This document shows, in pieces, positions 16,862-24,406 of a stretch of DNA of 64,000 bases (the stretch's first letter is position 1; every line of letters starts with the position of its first letter). This DNA is from Novosphingobium beihaiense (GTDB lineage: Bacteria > Pseudomonadota > Alphaproteobacteria > Sphingomonadales > Sphingomonadaceae), in assembly GCF_022832375.1 (NCBI RefSeq), contig NZ_JALHLG010000007.1, positions 248,001-312,000 of the forward strand, given 5' to 3'. The position numbers were made by a program, and so were the translations under genes. The notes under the pieces are model-generated. The model ran no database searches, was not told the origin of the DNA, and saw only the letters and a program-made list of their open reading frames with translations.

Positions 16862-17677
16862 TTATTTCCCCGCGTGCATCATGCCCAGATGGCCGACGAT
16901 GCCGCCGTCCACGCGGATATCGGTGCCGCTGATGTAGGACGCGCCGTTCGAGCACAGGAATTCGACGACCGAGGCGATCTCATCGCCGTGGCCCATGCGG
17001 CCTTGCGGAACCATCCCGATCATCGCGCGCAGCTGCTCGTTCGATTCGGCTTCGGCCTTGCCCATCGGGGTGTCGATGAAGCCCGGCGCGACCGAGACGA
17101 TGCGGATGCCCATGGCGCCGAAGGGAGCGGCCTCGCGCTCCACCATGTGGATCACCGCTTTCTTGGAAATCGCATAGCTGATGCCCGGATTGGTCATGTA
17201 GGGGGCGATTTCCTCGCGGTGGCCGGTGGCGACGAACTTGCGGATCGCGCCCAACATGGCCGGATCGCTGAGCATGTAGGCGGAGACCGACGAGATCAGC
17301 ACCGCGCAGGCACCTTGCGAAAAGCGCGGCAGCAGCCCGGCGAGCAGCTTTTCGGTGGCATCGTAGTTGACGGCGAAGATGCGGTCTACGTCCGCCATTG
17401 TCGGCGAGAGGCCCGCCGTATGGATCAGCGCGGAGATCGGCGTCTCGCCCAGCTTGTCCAGGATCTGCTGGGGGAAGTCAGGTGCGGCGATGTCGCCCGC
17501 CAGGATATCGACCTTCACCCCGGTGCCGCGCAGCACGGAGGCGAGCACTTCCAGCGGTTCGGCATGAAGATCGCACAGCAGCAGCGAGTGCCCGCGCGAG
17601 GCGAAGCGGATCGCGGCGGGCTTGCCCATGCCGCCTGCGGCACCGGTGACGACGACTGTTCCGGGAACTGCGCTCAT
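16862..17677 (-). CDS. SDR family NAD(P)-dependent oxidoreductase
   Basis: 271 residues, a classical short-chain dehydrogenase/reductase. The N-terminal Rossmann motif is TGAAGGMGK (TGxxxGxG), with an acidic CDLHAE at the second strand that favours NAD. The catalytic serine lies in LISSVSAYM, and YAISKKA supplies the YxxxK pair. The C-terminus has APGFIDTPMG and SGTDIRVDGG. ATG 17677 is chosen because AGAGG precedes it; the frame extends four codons upstream from a TTG. Probably an alcohol or hydroxysteroid-type dehydrogenase in the neighbouring catabolic set. Confidence 0.92.
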   Translation of the reverse strand: MSAVPGTVVVTGAAGGMGKPAAIRFASRGHSLLLCDLHAEPLEVLASVLRGTGVKVDILAGDIAAPDFPQQILDKLGETPISALIHTAGLSPTMADVDRIFAVNYDATEKLLAGLLPRFSQGACAVLISSVSAYMLSDPAMLGAIRKFVATGHREEIAPYMTNPGISYAISKKAVIHMVEREAAPFGAMGIRIVSVAPGFIDTPMGKAEAESNEQLRAMIGMVPQGRMGHGDEIASVVEFLCSNGASYISGTDIRVDGGIVGHLGMMHAGK

Positions 17678-17893
17678 GACCTCTTCCAATCCTTTGCTGT
17701 TTGCTTTGAGGCGTTACCTAACCCCCGCGGTGCGCTGCGGCCAGTGCGATGCCGCCGTGGCCCAACGCGGCGGCGATGAGTGGGTGTTCTAAGGAAATAT
17801 GATCTATTATCGCTCATAGGGGTTGCGTCCCGGCCTGTCCCGGCGTTCTATCTGCGCCAGATCCGAGCAGCGGAACATTGGGGAGAGACGCGA

Positions 17894-18598
17894 ATGCAGA
17901 TGACCGGCGAGCAGCGGATTGCCGCGCCGCGCCAGAAGGTGTGGGAGGCGCTGAACGATCCCGCGGTCCTCGCCCAGTGCATCCCGGGCTGCCAGAGCCT
18001 TGAGCGCGATGGGGCGGACAAGTTCGTGGCGGTTGCCGAAGTGAAGATCGGGCCGATCGGGGCGCGTTTCAAAGGCCATGTGCAGCTTTCGGATATCGAT
18101 GCTCCTAATGGCTATACGATCACCGGTTCGGGCAATGGCGGCATTGCCGGTTCGGCGAAAGGCGGCGCCAAAGTGCGCTTGTCCGAGGCGCCGGGCGGCG
18201 GGACGCTGGTGTCCTATGAGGTGGAGGCGGAAGTCGGCGGGCGCATGGCGCAGCTTGGCGGACCGATTATCGATGCGACCGCAAAGAACCTTGCGGGCAA
18301 GTTCTTCGCCAAGTTCGGCGAAGTGGTGGGCGGCGGCGGAGCTGCCGCGCCGGTGGCTGAAACGGCGGGGGAGGCGGCGCCTGCGGTTGCTCCCGCGCCG
18401 CCTGCCGTTTCCGCCCGGCCCGTGCCTCTGTGGGGCTGGATCGCTGCGCTGGTTCTGGCCTTGCTGACGGGCTTTACGCTGGGGCGCATGCACTTTGCCG
18501 GTTTCGGCTTGCTGATGGTGGCGGTGCTGCTGGTCGTCACGGCCGCCGTGGCTTTCGAGGCCGGACGCGGCGGGCGGATCGGCGGAGGTGGCCAGTGA
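17894..18598 (+). CDS. CoxG/SRPBCC family protein (carbon monoxide dehydrogenase subunit G-like)
   Basis: 234 residues. Residues 1-145 are the SRPBCC CoxG domain: MTGEQRIAAPRQKVWEALND, LAQCIPGCQSLE and VGGRMAQLGGPIIDATAKNL are family text. A Pro/Ala linker leads to two C-terminal membrane helices (about 178-220), which would anchor it to the membrane. CoxG recruits CO dehydrogenase to the membrane in Oligotropha; related proteins accompany many molybdenum hydroxylases. GGGAGAG precedes the ATG. Its stop overlaps the next gene as GTGA, making it the first gene of the operon. Confidence 0.9.
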   Translation: MQMTGEQRIAAPRQKVWEALNDPAVLAQCIPGCQSLERDGADKFVAVAEVKIGPIGARFKGHVQLSDIDAPNGYTITGSGNGGIAGSAKGGAKVRLSEAPGGGTLVSYEVEAEVGGRMAQLGGPIIDATAKNLAGKFFAKFGEVVGGGGAAAPVAETAGEAAPAVAPAPPAVSARPVPLWGWIAALVLALLTGFTLGRMHFAGFGLLMVAVLLVVTAAVAFEAGRGGRIGGGGQ

Positions 18599-19464
18599 AG
18601 CCCGCGCCGTTCGACTATGTGCGCCCGGCCAGCATTGCCGAGGCCTGTGCGATCCTCTCCGAGGCGGGCGGCGGCGCCACGGTGATCGCGGGCGGGCAGA
18701 CGCTGATGCCGTTGCTTAACCTGCGCATGAGCCAGCCCTTCATCCTCGTCGATATCAACGGCATTGCGGAGCTGAAGGGCGTGTCGCGCGCCGGGGGCGC
18801 CACGCGCATCGGCCCGGCCACGCGGCAGGCGGAGGCCTTGCGCGATGCCACGCTGGCCCGCCAGCTTCCGGCGCTGGTGACGGCGCTCGGCCATGTCGGC
18901 CATTACCAGACGCGCAACCGGGGCACCGTGGGCGGCTCGATCGCACTGGGCGAACCGGCGGCGGAAATGCCTGCCACCGCTGTGGCGCTGGGGGCGGAGA
19001 TCGAGATCGCCTCGGTACGCGGCAGGCGCAGTGTCAAGGCGGAGGAGTTCTACCTCGGCCCTTACATGACGGTGCTGGAGCCTGACGAACTGGTGACGGG
19101 GATCACCTATCCCGACTGGCCAGAAGGCCACGTGGTGCTGTTCCGCGAAGTGGCGCAGCGCCCCGGCGACTTCGCGCTCGTCGGCATGGTGGGCGCATTG
19201 GCGCTGGAAGGCGGCTCCATCGCGCGGGCCGGGATCGCGTGGTTCGGCATGGGGCCGGTGCCGGTGAGGGCCCGTCAGGCGGAAGCGGCGCTGCTGGGCA
19301 CGGGCCTCGGCGACATCGATGCCGATGCCGTGGCGGCGCTCGCCGTGGCCGATACCGCGCCGTTCGACGATCACCACGCCAGCGCCGAATACCGCCGCAC
19401 GGTGGGCAAGCGCATCTTCGCCCGCACCTTGCGCGAGGCTCTCGACATCAGGAGCGTGGCATGA
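18595..19464 (+). CDS. FAD-binding medium subunit of a molybdenum hydroxylase
   Basis: 289 residues, CoxM/CutM type. It passes electrons from the iron-sulfur subunit to FAD and on to an acceptor. FAD motifs are AGGQTLMPLLNLRM near residue 32 and GHYQTRNRGTVGGSIALGEPAAE near residue 100. The C-terminal CO-dehydrogenase flavoprotein domain ends the chain. GTG start overlaps the CoxG stop, and its own stop overlaps the next ATG as ATGA, so the three small genes are translationally coupled. The dedicated substrate is unknown. Confidence 0.93.
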   Translation: MKPAPFDYVRPASIAEACAILSEAGGGATVIAGGQTLMPLLNLRMSQPFILVDINGIAELKGVSRAGGATRIGPATRQAEALRDATLARQLPALVTALGHVGHYQTRNRGTVGGSIALGEPAAEMPATAVALGAEIEIASVRGRRSVKAEEFYLGPYMTVLEPDELVTGITYPDWPEGHVVLFREVAQRPGDFALVGMVGALALEGGSIARAGIAWFGMGPVPVRARQAEAALLGTGLGDIDADAVAALAVADTAPFDDHHASAEYRRTVGKRIFARTLREALDIRSVA

Positions 19465-19934
19465 GCGAGCACAGGATAGATATCACGGTCAACGGCCGCC
19501 GCCACACCGCCACGGTAGAGGCACGCGCCAGTCTCGGCGAATTCCTGCGCGAAGGGCTGGGCTATACCGGCACGCACCTTGCCTGCGAGCACGGCGTCTG
19601 CGGCGCCTGTACAGTGCGGGTGGATGGCGTCGCCGTGCGATCCTGCCTCATGCTGGCGGTGCAGGCGGACGGGTGCGAGATCACCACAGTGGAAGGGCTG
19701 GCGGCGCCGGACGGCACACTCCACCGCGTGCAGCAGGCGCTGCAGGACAATTTCGGCCTGCAATGCGGGTTCTGCACGCCGGGCGTGGCGATCACCCTGG
19801 CCGCGGTGCTGGACGATGATCCCGCCGCCACGGCGCAGGATATGGAAGCGGCGATGTCCGGCCATGTGTGCCGCTGCACTGGCTATCAGGGCATCCGCCG
19901 CGCGATCAGGCAGCTTGCGGGAGAAGCGGTATGA
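19461..19934 (+). CDS. (2Fe-2S)-binding small subunit of a molybdenum hydroxylase
   Basis: 157 residues, CoxS type, with both clusters. The plant-ferredoxin-like cluster uses CEHGVCGACTVRVDG with a later cysteine in SCLML. The helical [2Fe-2S]-binding domain has QCGFCTPG and CRCTGYQGI. It relays electrons from the Moco subunit to FAD. ATG overlaps the previous stop. A 150-base gap, mostly filled by a palindromic repeat, separates it from the large subunit, unusual in an otherwise overlapping operon. Confidence 0.95.
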   Translation: MSEHRIDITVNGRRHTATVEARASLGEFLREGLGYTGTHLACEHGVCGACTVRVDGVAVRSCLMLAVQADGCEITTVEGLAAPDGTLHRVQQALQDNFGLQCGFCTPGVAITLAAVLDDDPAATAQDMEAAMSGHVCRCTGYQGIRRAIRQLAGEAV

Positions 19935-19956
19935 CCCCCATTTTCGCAGTTCCTTC

Positions 19957-20057
19957 CCCCCTCCCCTTCAGGGGAGGGGCCGGGGGTGGGGGCTCTCGAC
20001 CAAGCGCAGTCTGTGGGGCCTGCCCCCACCCCAACCCCTCCCCTGAAGGGGAGGGGC
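19957..20057. repeat. Type B palindromic repeat between small and large hydroxylase subunits
   Basis: A long inverted repeat whose arms (about 19958-19990 and 20021-20057) each contain CTCCCCTTCAGGGGAGGGG, itself a palindrome, followed by GGGGGTGGG or its complement. It is different in sequence from type A elements. As RNA it would form a strong hairpin within the operon. Confidence 0.88.
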
Positions 20058-20085
20058 TTGTCGGCGCGGATCGGAGGGCGTGGGC

Positions 20086-22815
20086 ATGAGCTTTCACGCC
20101 AGCAGCGTCGGCGCCACGCGCTATGTCGGCGAGCGCACCCCGCGCAAGGAAGACGGCCGCCTGCTGACCGGGCGCGGCCAGTTCACCGACGACGTCCAAC
20201 TGCCGGGCATGATGCATGTGGCCTATGTCCGCAGCCCCGTCGCGCGCGGGCGGATCGTGTCCATCGGTCTCGACGTCGCGCGCGAGATGCCGGGGGTGCA
20301 GGCGATCTACACGCAGGCCGATCTCGCCGCGATCCCGGTGCAGATGATGAGCTTCTTCTTCACGCCCATCGAAAGCCCGGTGACGCTGCTGGCGGACGGG
20401 CGCGTCGCCTGCGTCGGCGATCCGGTCTGCATGGTCATCGCCGAAAGCCGCGCGCAGGCGGAAGATGCCGCCGCACTGGTCGAGCTGGAGATCGAGGAAG
20501 AAACAGCCCTCGTCACTATCGCCGATGCCAGGACCGGCCCGCTCGTCCACCCGGACAGGGACGACAATGTGGCCGCCGAAATGGGCGATGCGGACATGTT
20601 GGAAGAGGTGATTCAGCCGCTGCTCGACAAGGCGCCGCATGTCGTCACCCACACGATCCGCCACCAGCGCATTGCCCAGTCGCCGATGGAATGCCGCGCT
20701 TGCGTCGCCTCGCCCGAGGGCTCGGGCGAAATGACGGTGTGGGTGGGCTGCCAGAGCCCGCACCTCGCTGCGCGCTATGTGGCGCTGGTTCTGGGGCTGC
20801 CGCAGGAATCGATCCGGGTGATCGCGAAAGACGTGGGCGGCGGCTTCGGCCTCAAGAACATCCCCTGGCGCGAGGAAGTGGCGGTGGTCGTGGCGGCGCG
20901 GCTGTTCGGCCGCCCGCTCAAGTGGATCGAGGACCGCTACGAGGCGCTCACCGCCTCCAGCCACGCGCGCGAGCAGGAAGTGACGCTCACCATCGGGCTC
21001 GACGAGGAGGGCAGGTTGCTCGCCGCATGGTCGGACTATGCCTGCAACAACGGCGCCTGGCCGATGGGCGAGGATGCCAATATCGCCGTGCACATGTTCA
21101 TGTGGCCCGCGCACAAGCTGCCCGCCTACGGCTTCGTCACGCGCGGCTGGTACACCAATACGATGGGGCTGGGCGGCTATCGCGGGCCCTGGGCGATGGA
21201 ATCGCTGATCCGCGAGACCACGCTGGACAAGGCCGCGCGCAAGCTGGGTATCGATCCGGTGGAGCTGCGGCGGCGGAACCTGCTCTATCTGCCCGAGCAG
21301 CCGGTCACTTCCAGCATGGGCATCGAGGTGACGGACATCACCCCCGGCGAATGCCTCGAAAAGCTGGTGGCCCACGTCGATATCGCCGCTTTCCGGAAGG
21401 AACAGGCGGAGGCGCGCAAGGAGGGCCGCTATCTCGGCATGGGCATCGCGACTTATATCGAGCCCACGGGCTCTGCCGGCGCGATGCAGCCGATGACGGG
21501 CGAGACAGTGCATCTGCGCATCGAACCCACCGGCAAAGTCGTCGCCATGCTCTCCACCCATTCGCAGGGGCACGGCACGGCGACGACAATGGCGCAAGTC
21601 ATCGCGGACCGGCTGGGCGTCGCTTACGAGGACATCGCGGTGTTCGAGGGGGACAGCGCCATCGGCGCCTTCGGCCCTGGCGCGGCGGGCAGCCGTCAGG
21701 GCGTGATCGCGGGCGGCGCGACATGGCGGGCCACCGAACTGCTGGCGGAGAAGGTCAAGGCCGTCGCCGCGCACCTCTCCAACGCCAGCGTGGAGGCTGT
21801 GACTATCGCGGAGGGCATGGTCCATGTCGAAGGCGCGCCGGAAATGTCGCGTTCGCTGAAGGAACTGGCCGAGATTGCCTATGGCGACCCCGCGCGCCTG
21901 CCCGAAGGCATGGCGAGCGGGCTCGAAGCCCAGTTCCGCTACCAGCCGCCGCCGATGACGATGACCAGCGCCGCGCATTGCTGCGTGGTCGAAGTCGATG
22001 CCGAGACCGGCTTCGTGAAGATCCTGCGCTGGATCAGCGCCGAGGACTGCGGCACGGTGATCAACCCCGGCGTCGTCGAGGGGCAGATCGCGGGCGGCCT
22101 GGCGCAGGCGATCGGGCAAGTGCTGCTGGAAGAGATGCCTTACGACGCGCGCGGCAATCCGCTGGCGGCGACGTTCAAGGACTACCTGATGCCGACGATG
22201 TTCGACGTGCCGGATTTCGAATACCTGCACGCCAACACCCCCTCCCAGACCATCGGCGGGATGCGCGGTGTGGGCGAGGGCGGCTGCATCATCGGCCCGC
22301 CCACGCTGGTGAACGCGATTGCCGATGCCCTCGCTCCCTTCGGGGAGATCGAGGAACTGACGCTGCCGCTCACCCCCGCGCGCATTCTCGATGTGATCGA
22401 GCAGCGCGATGTCTCCGGCCGTCAGGCGCAGCCGGAAAAGGTGGCTGCAGCGCCGGTTGCGGCACCCCTTGCCCCGGTTCCAGAGGTTGCAGAACCGGCT
22501 CCAGCCGCGCCCACCGGCAGCGTCGATGGCGATTGGGACATGACGCTCAAGGCCCCGATGGGCGGTCAGACCTTCCTTGCGCATTTCGATACCGATGGCG
22601 CCGCGTTGTCGGGCTATCTCTCCGCGCCGGAAGGACGGCAGGAGTTTTCCGGCGGCATGATTGATAACGGCCGGATGAAGTTCGAGGTCAAGGTCGACAA
22701 GCCGATGAAGATTACGCTCAAGTACGATATCCAGCTGGATGGCGACACGATCACCGGCAAATGCAGGATGGGCATGTTCGGCACGGCGAAGGTCACGGCG
22801 GTGCGGCCTTCGTAG
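20086..22815 (+). CDS. Molybdopterin-binding large subunit of a xanthine dehydrogenase/CoxL family enzyme, with an extra C-terminal domain
   Basis: 909 residues; the family is usually near 780. It hydroxylates an unknown substrate at a Mo centre. Seen are RTPRKEDGRLLTGRGQFTDD at the N-terminus, KDVGGGFGLKN, QGHGTATTMAQV and the catalytic glutamate in GVGEGG (Glu731). The active-site loop reads GGYRGPWAMES around residue 365, not the AYRCSFR of true CO dehydrogenases, so CO is unlikely. A Pro/Ala linker (about 775-810) leads to a beta-rich domain (811-909: DWDMTLKAPMG, then LSGYLSAPEG and MGMFGTAKVTAV), resembling small barrels I have seen on amidohydrolases. ATG 20086 has GGAGGG eight bases before it. 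Confidence 0.9.
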   Translation: MSFHASSVGATRYVGERTPRKEDGRLLTGRGQFTDDVQLPGMMHVAYVRSPVARGRIVSIGLDVAREMPGVQAIYTQADLAAIPVQMMSFFFTPIESPVTLLADGRVACVGDPVCMVIAESRAQAEDAAALVELEIEEETALVTIADARTGPLVHPDRDDNVAAEMGDADMLEEVIQPLLDKAPHVVTHTIRHQRIAQSPMECRACVASPEGSGEMTVWVGCQSPHLAARYVALVLGLPQESIRVIAKDVGGGFGLKNIPWREEVAVVVAARLFGRPLKWIEDRYEALTASSHAREQEVTLTIGLDEEGRLLAAWSDYACNNGAWPMGEDANIAVHMFMWPAHKLPAYGFVTRGWYTNTMGLGGYRGPWAMESLIRETTLDKAARKLGIDPVELRRRNLLYLPEQPVTSSMGIEVTDITPGECLEKLVAHVDIAAFRKEQAEARKEGRYLGMGIATYIEPTGSAGAMQPMTGETVHLRIEPTGKVVAMLSTHSQGHGTATTMAQVIADRLGVAYEDIAVFEGDSAIGAFGPGAAGSRQGVIAGGATWRATELLAEKVKAVAAHLSNASVEAVTIAEGMVHVEGAPEMSRSLKELAEIAYGDPARLPEGMASGLEAQFRYQPPPMTMTSAAHCCVVEVDAETGFVKILRWISAEDCGTVINPGVVEGQIAGGLAQAIGQVLLEEMPYDARGNPLAATFKDYLMPTMFDVPDFEYLHANTPSQTIGGMRGVGEGGCIIGPPTLVNAIADALAPFGEIEELTLPLTPARILDVIEQRDVSGRQAQPEKVAAAPVAAPLAPVPEVAEPAPAAPTGSVDGDWDMTLKAPMGGQTFLAHFDTDGAALSGYLSAPEGRQEFSGGMIDNGRMKFEVKVDKPMKITLKYDIQLDGDTITGKCRMGMFGTAKVTAVRPS

Positions 22816-23023
22816 AGCATTCCGCCACCTGCAAATGTTGAGGTGCGTCAACGTGTTATAAACGGCGTGCGCGGTGCTGTTTTACACTGTGCGGTGCCGC
22901 TTCTTGTATGAAATAATTTAATTCTGTTCTTGAGGCGATTGTCTTTATGTACTGCATCATCTGCTGATCAATATTTTTGAATTATTATTAATAAATGATT
23001 CATTGTGTTCGGAGGGGTGATGT

Positions 23024-24406
23024 ATGTCGCAGAAATTCGCGGATTTGTCCTTGGATCAGCGTATCGGCGTCCTGAATTCGGAATACTATGGCATGGTGTT
23101 CCTGGGGCTGGCGAACGCTGCCTATACCGATTCCGGGGGGACTCAGGAGCAGGCGATTGCGGATGAGCTTGAAGCTGCGATCACGGATACGGCCTATCTT
23201 CCGGCGCTTCCCGAACTCGGGCAGGAGGGTGCCTGCTCGCCGCAGGCAACCGTTCCCGGTGCGTGGAGCCTCGACTGGGGGCCGGCCTTCCCGGTGACGT
23301 GGGAAGCAAAGCTGAGCAATCTCATCTACATCGCATCCTACCGGGACGAGAGCGGTGCTCCTTATTTCTTCGTCGTCGGAATCCGAGGGACGGACATTTC
23401 GGCGGGCGCCTTGTCTGTGCTTGTGCAGGTGTTCGAGGATTTTGCCGCTTTCGAGACGATCGAATGGTCGAAGTTCTTCGATGAAGAGCGGTTGAAGCTG
23501 GGCGCCGCCGTCAAGACCGGGCCAGTCCCGGGCGGGCGCGTGGCGCAAGGCAGCTTCGATGGGGCTAAGGATCTTCTCGGCAGTGTGAACACGCCCCCGG
23601 AAGGGCAATCGCAGCCTTCCGGAACCTTGCAGGAAGCGCTGCAGCATTTGCTGGGGCAGGACAATGTCGTGGCGGGAACGCCTATCGTGGTTACGGGGCA
23701 CAGCCTTGGCGGATGCCAGACGCAGACCATCGCTTCCTACGTTCAGTGGCTGTGCCCTGAAAATACCGTGATCCCGCACGCTTTCGCGCCGTCAACCGCC
23801 GGAGACGTGGATTTCATTGCCGATCCCGTGTTCGGCCGCGGGGCTTTCTGGTTCAACACGCTCGATATCGTGCCCTGGGGCTATGTGACGATCGCATCGG
23901 CCGATACGGCTCCGTTCCCGGATTCCCTGCCGGACCCGCAACCGTCCGACAATCCCGAACTGGGCGCCGAGTGGGCGGTCAGGCATCTCTGGACAAGCTA
24001 CAACTGGCCTCCGCGCGATTGCGGGCCGCCGCAGCCCCAGCCGGGGCCGGAACTGCCGGGAAAGCTGCTGATCGAGGGACTGATCGATCTGAAAGGGAAA
24101 GTCTTGATCGGCAACAGGTATGCCCGGCCAGATCCGGGGCTCTATCCGGATGTGCTGAAAAAGATGGACGGCTATCTGCCGGATGAGGACACGATCCGGG
24201 AATTCTACGAAACCCTGCACGGCGGCGATCAAGAGCCGGAGCCGGTTTCCGGCAGCGGACAGCCCAAATGGCTGGACGGCATCACCCAGCTTGAATGGCA
24301 GCACTTTCCGCCGAACTACCAGACCCTGCTCTGGGACAACTACCAGTCGAGCATGGTCTATTTTGACTACAAGAGTTACCCGGCCGGGCCGGTCAGACTG
24401 CCTTAG
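23024..24406 (+). CDS. Class 3 lipase-like alpha/beta hydrolase
   Basis: 460 residues with no signal peptide or membrane segment. The nucleophile elbow GHSLGGCQTQT (Ser near residue 228) is preceded by VVGIRGTD near 120, the oxyanion region of fungal-type class 3 lipases. HAFAPSTAGD and FNTLDIVPWGY fit the acid-residue region, and a His in VRHLWTSYNW may complete the triad. The C-terminal 130 residues match nothing I know. GGAGGGG precedes the ATG, after an AT-rich 200-base promoter zone. Its stop overlaps that of convergent putA. Substrate and location are unknown. Confidence 0.78.
   Translation: MSQKFADLSLDQRIGVLNSEYYGMVFLGLANAAYTDSGGTQEQAIADELEAAITDTAYLPALPELGQEGACSPQATVPGAWSLDWGPAFPVTWEAKLSNLIYIASYRDESGAPYFFVVGIRGTDISAGALSVLVQVFEDFAAFETIEWSKFFDEERLKLGAAVKTGPVPGGRVAQGSFDGAKDLLGSVNTPPEGQSQPSGTLQEALQHLLGQDNVVAGTPIVVTGHSLGGCQTQTIASYVQWLCPENTVIPHAFAPSTAGDVDFIADPVFGRGAFWFNTLDIVPWGYVTIASADTAPFPDSLPDPQPSDNPELGAEWAVRHLWTSYNWPPRDCGPPQPQPGPELPGKLLIEGLIDLKGKVLIGNRYARPDPGLYPDVLKKMDGYLPDEDTIREFYETLHGGDQEPEPVSGSGQPKWLDGITQLEWQHFPPNYQTLLWDNYQSSMVYFDYKSYPAGPVRLP

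Noticed and set aside
17894-22815. Aerobic carbon monoxide dehydrogenase operon
   Set aside because: The subunit set fits, but the large subunit lacks the AYRCSFR loop of true CO dehydrogenases; only a generic molybdenum hydroxylase is supported.
19906-22851. 981-codon open frame on the minus strand opposite the Moco subunit gene
   Set aside because: The plus strand encodes a recognisable enzyme with all motifs; the opposite product is low-complexity, rich in His, Arg and Ala.
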